Assembly: GCF_000979455.1 (NCBI RefSeq)
Contig: NZ_JJOY01000048.1
Coordinates: 62,001 to 126,000 of the forward strand
Reading direction: 5' to 3'
Source of the DNA: Methanosarcina sp. 2.H.T.1A.6
GTDB taxonomy: Archaea; Halobacteriota; Methanosarcinia; Methanosarcinales; Methanosarcinaceae
Length of the DNA stretch: 64,000 nt
Shown here: piece by piece, positions 55,492-62,937 of the stretch
Numbering within the stretch: position 1 is the stretch's first letter
Layout: every line of letters starts with the position of its first letter
Made by a program: the position numbers and the translations under genes
Notes under the pieces: model-generated
Database searches by the model: none
Told to the model about the DNA's origin: nothing
Seen by the model: the letters and a program-made list of their open reading frames with translations, nothing else

Positions 55492-57123
55492 TTATGATAG
55501 GTCCGCCTGGATACAGACCGGAGCGATATGGTTTACTGCCTGGAGAGCGATGCTTTCAAGGAAGTTGCGGATACTCCAGGGAATCTTATCCAGAGTATGG
55601 GAGGCAAAATTCAAGCTGCCTACGATTTCGTTACTATACTTAAGAGGAATTATCGCTACTGCTGTAATTCCTTCTTCCCTTGCCGCTTCAGCCATATTTT
55701 CGGAGTAAAAATCCAGCGAGTAAATGGGCTTTTCGATCCAGATCTGTTTTGCCTCATTTGATTCTGCCTTATATCTTGAAACCTTTTCTTTAAATTCGGG
55801 TGAAATTCCCCTGGATGCAACAAGATTTATCTGGTCCATGAGTTCGTCCTTAATATATACACCCCCGGCGTCCAGTCCGTTTATCTGCAGGCAGGCATCA
55901 AGTACCAGGTCAAGAATGGTATGGAGATTCCAGGTAGTATTAAGGTTCATTCCCAGTTCCCGCTGGATTTCGAGCATTTTCTGGGCTTCTTTTTGTTCGG
56001 TAATATCTACAACAAGGCCCTGAAGATGTGTTGCTTTGCCTTCTTTATCCCTCTGGATAAAGGTTTTCTCATCCACCCAGAGCATTTTTCCGTCTCCTGT
56101 AAAAATCCTGTATTCAATATCGAAAGATTCCTGTTTCTCGGCGATGTTGCGTTTAAGGGTTTCAATAACCGTGCCAATGTCATCCCTATGAATTATACTC
56201 CCGTAAGCCACTTTCCCTGATGTGAAATCTTCTACAGTGTAACCTAATTGGGTCACGTTTTCTGAAACGTATTCTGCAGGCAGGTCTTCTTTGTTTTCCC
56301 ATAAAAATGCCACTGCCTGGCTGTTGTTGATTATGGTTCTCAACAGCTTCTGCATTTCAAAAGATTTCCCGAGGGCTTCTTCATTCTCTTTCCGTTCGGT
56401 TATATCGAGGACAAGCCCTTGCAAGTGGGTTATCTCTCCGTCTTCATTCCGCTGGATAAATGTCCTTTCGTTGACCCAGCGCAGGTCTCCGGCTTTTGTG
56501 AATATTCTGTACTCCGCATTGAAGTCAACTTCACCTTTTCGGATACGCTGTTCTAACATCTCTTCAACTTTTTTCTGGTCATCGGGGTGGATGATGTCCC
56601 CATAAAGGATATTGCCGGAAATAAAGTCCTCCACCGTATATCCAAACTGGACGACGTTTTCCGACACAAATTCGGACGGCCATTTTGCCTCCTTTCTCCA
56701 CAGGAAAACAACTGCAGGGCTATTGTTTACTACGGTCCTGATTATTTCCTGCATCTTAAGGGCAGATAATAGGTCCACAATTCCTATTACTGCAATCACC
56801 TTCCCGTTCTCCGAGAAGATCGGGCAAACAGCCACGTTTCTGCCCAGGTAAGTGCCCTCCTTCGGAACTCCCCTTATGGTCTTTCCGGTCCTGAGCACCT
56901 CTTCGAGTACCGGCCCTGTATAGTCCCTGTCAATTATTTTTCCTTTTTCGAGGCGAAGCCCCTTCTTCTTGAGGCTGCGGATGGTGGTCGGAAGCCCTAC
57001 AAGGGAATGTACTGCCACTGCTATTGCTTCAAGTTCCTCTGGTCCCGCATCTTCATATATTAAAGATGTAATTCTTTCACCCCCAGAAAGATTCTGATTT
57101 TTTATAACTAAAGGTAGAAACAT
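55492..57123 (-). CDS. DUF2111-PAS-PAS-GAF sensor protein without output domain
   Basis: 543 residues. Order: an N-terminal domain of about 125 residues that looks like methanogen DUF2111, PAS with PAC (about 130-250), a second PAS with PAC (about 260-380), and a GAF domain (about 395-540). No histidine kinase, ATPase, GGDEF or DNA-binding domain follows. The two PAS domains are close repeats (WVNERTFIQRN and WVDEKTFIQRD). It probably signals by protein contact or by pairing with a separate kinase. Ligands could be redox or heme; no obvious heme ligand is visible. Confidence 0.8.
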   Translation of the reverse strand: MFLPLVIKNQNLSGGERITSLIYEDAGPEELEAIAVAVHSLVGLPTTIRSLKKKGLRLEKGKIIDRDYTGPVLEEVLRTGKTIRGVPKEGTYLGRNVAVCPIFSENGKVIAVIGIVDLLSALKMQEIIRTVVNNSPAVVFLWRKEAKWPSEFVSENVVQFGYTVEDFISGNILYGDIIHPDDQKKVEEMLEQRIRKGEVDFNAEYRIFTKAGDLRWVNERTFIQRNEDGEITHLQGLVLDITERKENEEALGKSFEMQKLLRTIINNSQAVAFLWENKEDLPAEYVSENVTQLGYTVEDFTSGKVAYGSIIHRDDIGTVIETLKRNIAEKQESFDIEYRIFTGDGKMLWVDEKTFIQRDKEGKATHLQGLVVDITEQKEAQKMLEIQRELGMNLNTTWNLHTILDLVLDACLQINGLDAGGVYIKDELMDQINLVASRGISPEFKEKVSRYKAESNEAKQIWIEKPIYSLDFYSENMAEAAREEGITAVAIIPLKYSNEIVGSLNFASHTLDKIPWSIRNFLESIALQAVNHIAPVCIQADLS

Positions 57124-57447
57124 TTCAACCGGAAAAATATCGTGCTGAAAACCAGTATCCGGCCTTTTATACTATATTTTCAGAGAATATATAGTCGTTC
57201 TTTGTTTTTACCGGATATCCAACATATAGACATTCATGTATTGATTATGAAATCCCTGTATTAGTTATGACTTCCGAACAATTACGATTAATGTTGATAT
57301 ATGTGAAGAGATCAGTTAAAATACCCTGTGTACGATGGCTCTCAGCTGGATCAATAAGGATATGCTTGGACTCGTTTCGTAGAAATTCTTGAGGTCGAGT
57401 ATTATATCTAGCCATTTTTATACTACATGGATGAATATATTAAAGCT
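57124..57447. other. Divergent promoter gap
   Basis: About 300 bases between the sensor and the flavoprotein. TATA-like TTTTATACTATATTTTC lies at about 57165 for the sensor, and another TATATCTAGCCATTTTTATAC at about 57402 for the flavoprotein. No gene seen. Confidence 0.45.
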
Positions 57448-58239
57448 ATGAAAATTCTGGTTATCATGGGAAGTCCGCGAAAAGGTAATACTTATAGGGC
57501 TGCAAAAAAAATCGAAGAGTCCATGCAGTCAATGGGTAGTGTTGAATTTGAATACTTGATGCTCAAAGATGCAAATCTATCGCAGTGCCGTGGTTGTTAT
57601 GTCTGTATTATGGAAGGAGAAGATCACTGTCCATGTAAAGACGATGCCTTTGTTATCTAGCAGAAGATGCATGCTGCCGATGGAGTAATCTTTGCTACGC
57701 CTGTTTATAGTATGAATGTTTCCGCACTCCTGAAAACTTTCATAGACCGTTTATTTTATATTTGTCATCGACCCCTCTTTTTCGATAAAAAAGCTCTTCT
57801 TCTGTCTACCACAGGTGCGCTGGGCCTTAAGGGGGTTCTCTATTATCTCAAACTGATAGTTGGTGTATGGGGTTTTGAAGTAGTTTGTTCTGTTGGACTC
57901 AAAAATAATCCTATACAGATTTCTGAGATGAAAAAGCAGGAGAACAATCAGAAGCTTGAGAAAGCTGCATCTGCGTTTTATAATTCTTTTCAGAAAAAAC
58001 GCCGCTCTCCGGGGCTTAAAGATGTATTAATTTTTCATTCCCAGAGGGCGAGTTTTGGTGACCCTGAACAGAGTTCTCTTGTTGATTATACATACTGGAA
58101 AGAGAAAGGCTGGCTCAGATCGGAAGCAAAATATTACGTGGATATTCCTGTTAATCCTGTTTACAACGCTATCGGCTGGATGGCTGAACAGGTGCTAAGA
58201 AGAAATATTCAAAAGGAACTGGCTAAAACACAAAAATAA
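57448..58239 (+). CDS. Iron-sulfur flavoprotein with in-frame TAG (candidate pyrrolysine protein)
   Basis: NADPH-dependent FMN reductase/iron-sulfur flavoprotein family. Two halves in the same frame, 57448-57657 and 57661-58239, are separated by a single TAG at 57658-57660 (codon 71 from ATG 57448). Before it: flavin loop GSPRKGNT and a CX2CX2CX7C iron-sulfur motif. After it: ADGVIFATPVYSMN, which continues the family fold with no missing residues, and a full C-terminal domain. UAG is decoded as pyrrolysine in Methanosarcina, so the product can be a continuous protein of 263 residues; a simple nonsense mutation is the alternative. Confidence 0.7.
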
Positions 58240-58289
58240 ATTCTTTATTATGATACATCTCTTGATTTAAGACCAGATGAATATTTTTA

Positions 58290-58362
58290 TAGTCCTGAGC
58301 GGATTTGAACCGCTGTCCCGGGCTCCAAAGGCCCGAAGGATTGACCACTACCCTACAGGACT
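58290..58362 (-). tRNA. tRNA-Gln (TTG)
   Basis: 73-nt cloverleaf on the minus strand: acceptor AGTCCTG / CAGGACT with discriminator A, anticodon stem CGGGC / GCCCG around loop CTTTGGA (anticodon TTG), T-arm GCGGT / ACCGC type with GTTCAAATC. CCA is not encoded. Confidence 0.92.
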
Positions 58363-58470
58363 ACGCATGTAAGCTTTTACTTATAGCTTAATTCATGTAC
58401 TTAATTTTTGTGCCTTATTGGGACTTTTTTGCGGGATTTTCAGGTCAAATATTCATTTATATAAAAATTC

Positions 58471-58567
58471 GTATGCCGGCTTTGAAACTTTTTACATGAT
58501 AATATTTTTTGTTTGAAATGAATTTTTTGTATAATTAATTTAAAGTAATTTACATTATTACTATATA
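58471..58567 (+). promoter_or_regulatory. Conserved upstream module of sRNA copy 1
   Basis: The block TATGCCGGCTTTGAAACTTTT ... TATAATTAATTTAAAGTAATTTAC...TATATAATG recurs before all three RNA copies (59022 and 59549 on). It contains an AATTAATTTAAA box and a TATATA box; which is the TATA element is unclear. The length of the shared block, about 95 bases, exceeds a plain promoter. Confidence 0.55.
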
Positions 58568-58745
58568 ATGGAGCTGGAAGAGATAGGGATGACCGAATAG
58601 AAGTATTAGCGGATTGTTAAAGAATCGCCCGGAGTTACTCGTTCCTGCTCTGGCGGTATGTTGATGGGAACATATTTTCAGAGCTGTTGTGTTGGGGGAC
58701 ACCGTAAGGGATGAGAGTTACACCGGGCTTCTTCTTCTTACAGTA
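58568..58745 (+). ncRNA. Probable small RNA, G5-loop family, copy 1
   Basis: Non-coding by any frame. It begins near GGAGCTGG and ends near CTTCTTCTT followed by T-rich sequence. Hairpins: TATGTT-GATGGG-AACATA (58658-58675) and GTGT-TGGGGG-ACAC (58689-58702). It aligns with copies 2 and 3 in the start, the second hairpin and the end. The most diverged of the three. Ends are estimated, not mapped. Confidence 0.55.
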
Positions 58746-58778
58746 TTTATTTTTTTGAGTGCTTTCAAATTTGTTTAT

Positions 58779-58907
58779 GAGCTCATCCCAAAACCAATTT
58801 TATTTTCAAATCAGTAAAGTTTCAGAACTATTTTCATGATCAGAAACTCTATTGATTATTCTGAATACGGGATTTAGAGAAGCAATTTTGAGTTTTGGGA
58901 TCGGCTC
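58779..58907. mobile_element. MITE-like element with terminal inverted repeats
   Basis: Terminal repeats GAGCTCATCCCAAAAC (58779-58794) and its complement GTTTTGGGATCGGCTC (58892-58907), 14 of 16 matching, enclose about 97 bases without an ORF. It lies between sRNA copies 1 and 2. No transposase with these ends is in the window. Confidence 0.5.
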
Positions 58908-59021
58908 TATATTAATTTTTGATCGATTTCGATCTGTTTTTGCTGTATTCTCAATATTCTTTTGCTCTTCTATGAGCACTCTTGCTGATATTTCTGGTTA
59001 AAAATTAGAATCGGCGCAAAA

Positions 59022-59118
59022 TTTATGCTGGTTTTGAAACTTTTAGCGTAACAATATAATTTGTTACAGAACAATTTTTGATATAATTAATTTAAAATAA
59101 TTTACGCTATTAGTATAT
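59022..59118 (+). promoter_or_regulatory. Conserved upstream module of sRNA copy 2
   Basis: TATGCTGGTTTTGAAACTTTT ... ATATAATTAATTTAAAATAATTTAC...TATATACTGG, about 75 percent identical by eye to the copy-1 block with the same spacing of elements. Confidence 0.55.
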
Positions 59119-59305
59119 ACTGGAGTTGGGAAGTGAGATTGGTTAATCTACCGACATAATCTACCACCTGAAGAATTGCCTGGGGGCCGCTGATCCTTTC
59201 TTCGAATTAATGTGCTTGGGGGAGCATATGATATTCGGAGAGGCTATGTTGGGGGACACGGCGAACGGATGTAGTACCTCCGGGCTTCTCTTATACTTTT
59301 TTTCC
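59119..59305 (+). ncRNA. Probable small RNA, G5-loop family, copy 2
   Basis: Begins near GGAGTTGGGAAGTGAG. Hairpins: TGCT-TGGGGG-AGCA (59213-59226) and TGT-TGGGGG-ACA (59247-59258); a further TGGGGG occurs at 59181-59186. Ends GGGCTTCTC before a T-rich tract. About 187 nt. Confidence 0.6.
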
Positions 59306-59548
59306 TTACTCCATCTTTTCTCTTCTGTCTGTCTCTATTTTCTTCTCTATTTCCTTCTCTATTTCTTTTCCGATTTCTATCCATTTTTTCTTGAATATGG
59401 CTTTTGAGACTTACATTCATAAAATATATTTTTCACAGGTCAAAAGGGTAAAAGACCCAGTACCGAAATGCCTTCCAGGTTGATCGTTTAAGTAACAGGC
59501 ACCTGTAGACGACAGTTCTAATTTTGGCAGTTGAGCTTTTACACTTAA

Positions 59549-59651
59549 ATCCTTATATTGCTTTGAATTTTTTAACGTTGAATTAATTTTTGTTTAAGAA
59601 CAAAATTTTGGGTAATTAATTTAAAATAGTCAATGATATAATGTTATATTC
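59549..59651 (+). promoter_or_regulatory. Conserved upstream module of sRNA copy 3
   Basis: TATATTGCTTTGAATTTTTT ... GGGTAATTAATTTAAAATAG ... GTTATATTCG, the most diverged of the three blocks but with the same element order. Confidence 0.5.
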
Positions 59652-59812
59652 GTGGAGTTGGGAAGTGAGTAGGGTATATACAATAAGAAATGCTTGGGGG
59701 CCATTGATCCTGCTCTGGATCAATATGCTTGGGGGAGCATATCTTCAGGGCTGCTGTGTTGGGGGACACAGTAGAAAAGGATAATCGTGCCTCTGAGCTT
59801 CTTCTCACAACG
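59652..59812 (+). ncRNA. Probable small RNA, G5-loop family, copy 3
   Basis: Begins GGAGTTGGGAAGTGAG (identical to copy 2). Hairpins: TTGATCC-TGCTCT-GGATCAA (59704-59723), ATATGCT-TGGGGG-AGCATAT (59723-59742), CTGTGT-TGGGGG-ACACAG (59754-59771), with an extra TGCTTGGGGG at 59691-59700. Ends GAGCTTCTTCTC. The stems are perfect and differ between copies while the loop TGGGGG is fixed, which is evidence for structured RNA. Confidence 0.62.
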
Positions 59813-59818
59813 TTTTCT

Positions 59819-60058
59819 TCACTGCGCTTTTTTCTCTCCAGGTCTTTTCCTTGTTACTTTAAAAGTTGTCAAAAAAGGGCGTTTGATCGGAAGGTTGATG
59901 TCCTCTTTTTCGATATGAAGTTCGACCGCTTCTTTCAGGTTCGAAACTGCTTCTTCAATCGTTTTTCCCTGGCTTGATATATCCAGTTCCAGGCATGAGG
60001 ATACGTACCGCTCTTTCTCCTTTTGCACCACTGCCGAAAATGTAAACATTTCTGTCAT
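59819..60058 (-). CDS. HicB-like antitoxin, orphan
   Basis: 79-residue HicB-family protein (the first 50 residues match the HicB RNase-H-like fold: FSAVVQKEKERYVSSCLELDI, GKTIEEAVSNLKEAVELH). GAGGT precedes ATG 60058. No HicA toxin (60-80 residues, dsRNA-binding fold) is found on either side, so it is an orphan. Its 3' end touches the end of sRNA copy 3 on the opposite strand, so the two transcripts converge or overlap. Confidence 0.75.
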   Translation of the reverse strand: MTEMFTFSAVVQKEKERYVSSCLELDISSQGKTIEEAVSNLKEAVELHIEKEDINLPIKRPFLTTFKVTRKRPGEKKAQ

Positions 60059-60270
60059 GGTTCGTAATACCTCAGTGCCTATGTTAAATATTTCGCAGCT
60101 AGCTATTTTTGATTGAGCTTATCTATTGACTCTAAAAGATCTGAGAAAGGAACTATAAAGTAAATATCGTAATTTTTCAGCTACCTTTGCTCCGAACTTC
60201 TTTTTCTGCTATATTCAATGCTGCTTATTTTCATACTGGTTAATACAAAAATCATTAATTTCGTGTTTTT
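60059..60270. other. Promoter gap for HicB
   Basis: About 210 bases; TATA-like sequences on the minus strand at about 60085-60160, no gene. Confidence 0.4.
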
Positions 60271-60846
60271 ATAGGGCGTGATGATATTCTATTTATCTGT
60301 TACTCTAATCCAGAGGCTATTCTTGACAATATAAAGAGTCTCGAGATTGAATTGAATTATGTTAAGATTGAATTGAGTGAGATTAAAGAAGAAGTTAGGG
60401 ATCTAAAGGCTCTTTTTAATCCGAACAGTCAATACAGCAATAAGCTTCCTTTTACCGATACTTTTGCCAAGAAGAAAGCTGAACGTGAACCTTACTTGAG
60501 TGTTAAACGTTTTGGTGGTAAGCAGGGGCATCATGGATCTACGCTAAATATTTTTGATCCCCCCATGAAAGCGTAAACCATCGGCTCTGCAATTGTAAAT
60601 TCTGCGGTTACAACCTTTAGATGACTGGAGTAAAGGGTTGCGAGAAGAGACCGGAAGTTGATTCCTTATGCACGAATCTCAAAAGCGCTTAAGGACCTTT
60701 TTGAATTGAGAATAAGTCCAGCTACGGTAAAGAGTGCAGAAGATGAGTGTTTCCACAATTTAACAGAAGTCCGCAACTACATCAAGATTTCTAAATATTA
60801 TATCCAATGTTCTATATATTTATATATTTTACATGTGAGCCATTGA
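60271..60846 (+). pseudogene. IS66-like transposase remnant
   Basis: Frames that together read as the N-terminal part of an IS66-type transposase: RDDILFICYSNPEAILDNIKS, then KRFGGKQGHHGST (the Gly/His-rich segment of these proteins), a stop, a broken zinc-finger-like CKFCGYN stretch, and a second frame IPYARISKALKDLFELRISPATVKS typical of the following domain. No ATG, at least two frameshifts, and the DDE catalytic domain is missing. Clearly dead. Confidence 0.75.
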
Positions 60847-60958
60847 CCTGTTTCTGGCTCTCTCTAAACTTGAAGTCCAAAATTCTGAGTACGATCTGAG
60901 ATAAACCTGCTCTCAAAAGCTGTTCTTAATAAGATGCTTTAAAGTTTGAGGTAATTTC

Positions 60959-62683
60959 ATGGAGACCAAGAAACGATATGTTTTGTTTACTCTATCAATC
61001 GTCGGTCTGCTGCTGCTCGGATATATTACTTCGGCGGTGGACTCAATCGATTCCAATGCAAAAAGTACTGTTTTAAACATTAATGGCAATTCTATAACTT
61101 TGGCAGACCCGGATGCCAAAATCAAAAACATTATTGTCCTTGTCCCTGATGGGTGTTCCCAGAGTGTACAGACCCTTGCTCGATGGTACAGCGGGAAACC
61201 CCTGCAGCTTGATGAAATGATGGTTGGAGCAGTATCAACTTATAGTGCTGACTCAGTTATCACAGATTCTTCTGCTGCTGCAACGGCATTAGCTACAGGT
61301 CATAAAACAACAAATGGGTTTATAAGCGTCGGTCCAGCTGATGATTCTGTGTTAAGCATACTGGAAGCCCCTTCCGAAGAAGTCCAATACCGACCGCTTG
61401 CAACAGTGCTTGAAGGTTCAAAACTTGAAGGCAAAGCTACCGGGCTTGTGGTAACTTCTCGCGTCACTCATGCCACACCTGCGGCTTTTGCTTCTCATGT
61501 CGATGACAGAAATAATGAAAACGAAATTATGGAACAGATGGTTTATGGGGATATTGATGTCGTTTTCGGCGGCGGTTCCCGTTATCTCTTACCTGTAGCT
61601 GAAGGGGGAAAAAGGATGGATGGGGAAAATCTGACCGAAGTACTTCTTGACAGAGGCTACCAGTTTATTGACAGCAAAGACGAAATGTTGGACCTGACCT
61701 CCGGCAGAACCTGGGGTCTTTTTGCCAAAAGCCACATGGAATCGGACATTAACCGCCCCCTACTTGCACCTGAGGAGCCTTCTCTTGCAGAGATGACTGA
61801 AAAGGCAGTCGAGCTGCTCTCCCAGGACAAGGACGGCTTCTTCCTTATGGTGGAAGGTAGCCAGGTTGATTGGGGAGACCACACCAATGACCCTATCTAT
61901 GCTGTCACCAGTTTTCTGGCTTTTGATGAAGCTGTTAAAGTTGCGGTTGATTTTGCTGAAAAAGACGGGCATACCCTTGTCCTGGCTTTCCCGGATCATA
62001 ACACAGGCGGCATGATTATTGGCAGTTACTCAGATTCAGAATATACCTCCACAACAGTAAAAGATGTTATTAAGCCTTTGAAAGGCATGAAGCTCAACTC
62101 TCCAGGTGTTGCGGCAAAAATAGGGAAAGATCTTTCTCCCAAAAATATCAAAAACCAGTTGAAGACCTGGTGGGGCATTGATGCAACTGATGAAGACATA
62201 ACTGAAATTCTTGAACTTTACAATGATGGGAAAGGCCTCTCACTCGACTATGCTATCAGTGAGGTAATCAGCCGAAATCATACAGTCATTGGGTGGACTA
62301 CTCATGGGCACTGTGGAGAAGATGTCCCTCTGTGGGCTTATGGCCCTGGCAGTCCTTCAGGCCACATGGATAATACTGAAATTGCGGAATATGTTGCTAA
62401 AGAACTGGGCTTTGACCTGAATGAAACCAGCGAATATCTGTTTGTCGAAGCAGGTGAGGTTTTCTCCAGAGACAACGGAGATGGGCAACTCGATGAAAAT
62501 GAGTATTCTCTGGATATGACAGATCCCTTAAACCCTGTACTGAGAATCGGAGATGCCGAATTGCCCGTGAGCAAGAACCTTCTTATTAAGGATGGAGTTA
62601 CTCATGAACTCGACGGAATAGTTGTTTATACTCCTGAAACCGATAAAGTCTACATTCCTTATGAGGTTCTTTCATCAGTCTGA
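60959..62683 (+). CDS. Alkaline phosphatase (PhoA family), membrane anchored
   Basis: 574-residue phosphatase. N-terminal hydrophobic anchor or signal (8-24), metal Asp D64, nucleophile S104 in ITDSSAAATA (the PhoA-type DSAASA motif). The C-terminus carries D-N-G-D-G-Q-L-D-E-N-E, an EF-hand-like loop at about residues 506-517, then a beta-rich tail. GAGGT sits 7 bases before ATG 60959. Expected to release phosphate from organic phosphates outside the cell. Whether pho-type control exists is not visible. Confidence 0.88.
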   Translation: METKKRYVLFTLSIVGLLLLGYITSAVDSIDSNAKSTVLNINGNSITLADPDAKIKNIIVLVPDGCSQSVQTLARWYSGKPLQLDEMMVGAVSTYSADSVITDSSAAATALATGHKTTNGFISVGPADDSVLSILEAPSEEVQYRPLATVLEGSKLEGKATGLVVTSRVTHATPAAFASHVDDRNNENEIMEQMVYGDIDVVFGGGSRYLLPVAEGGKRMDGENLTEVLLDRGYQFIDSKDEMLDLTSGRTWGLFAKSHMESDINRPLLAPEEPSLAEMTEKAVELLSQDKDGFFLMVEGSQVDWGDHTNDPIYAVTSFLAFDEAVKVAVDFAEKDGHTLVLAFPDHNTGGMIIGSYSDSEYTSTTVKDVIKPLKGMKLNSPGVAAKIGKDLSPKNIKNQLKTWWGIDATDEDITEILELYNDGKGLSLDYAISEVISRNHTVIGWTTHGHCGEDVPLWAYGPGSPSGHMDNTEIAEYVAKELGFDLNETSEYLFVEAGEVFSRDNGDGQLDENEYSLDMTDPLNPVLRIGDAELPVSKNLLIKDGVTHELDGIVVYTPETDKVYIPYEVLSSV

Positions 62684-62937
62684 TGCAGGCACTGTCACAA
62701 CAATGAAACCTACAAACGGGTGAATAAGCCATATTGAAATCTCAGGAAACCCTGAAGAAAAACGGAAGATTTTTTCCTTTATACCTTTTTTTATTCATTT
62801 TGCTCTTCTCCACCCTTTATGAGCTGGAAATTGGTTGAATTTCCTCCTCAGGATTTTTTCTTCTGCCTTAAACCTAGGTGGTATTTATAAAACTACTTTT
62901 ATACTGATATATGGAAGCTTAAAAAAGGAGATCCTAT

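Noticed and set aside
57448-57657. Separate short protein ending at the TAG
   Set aside because: The downstream frame continues the same domain directly, so the two parts are treated as one gene with a TAG.
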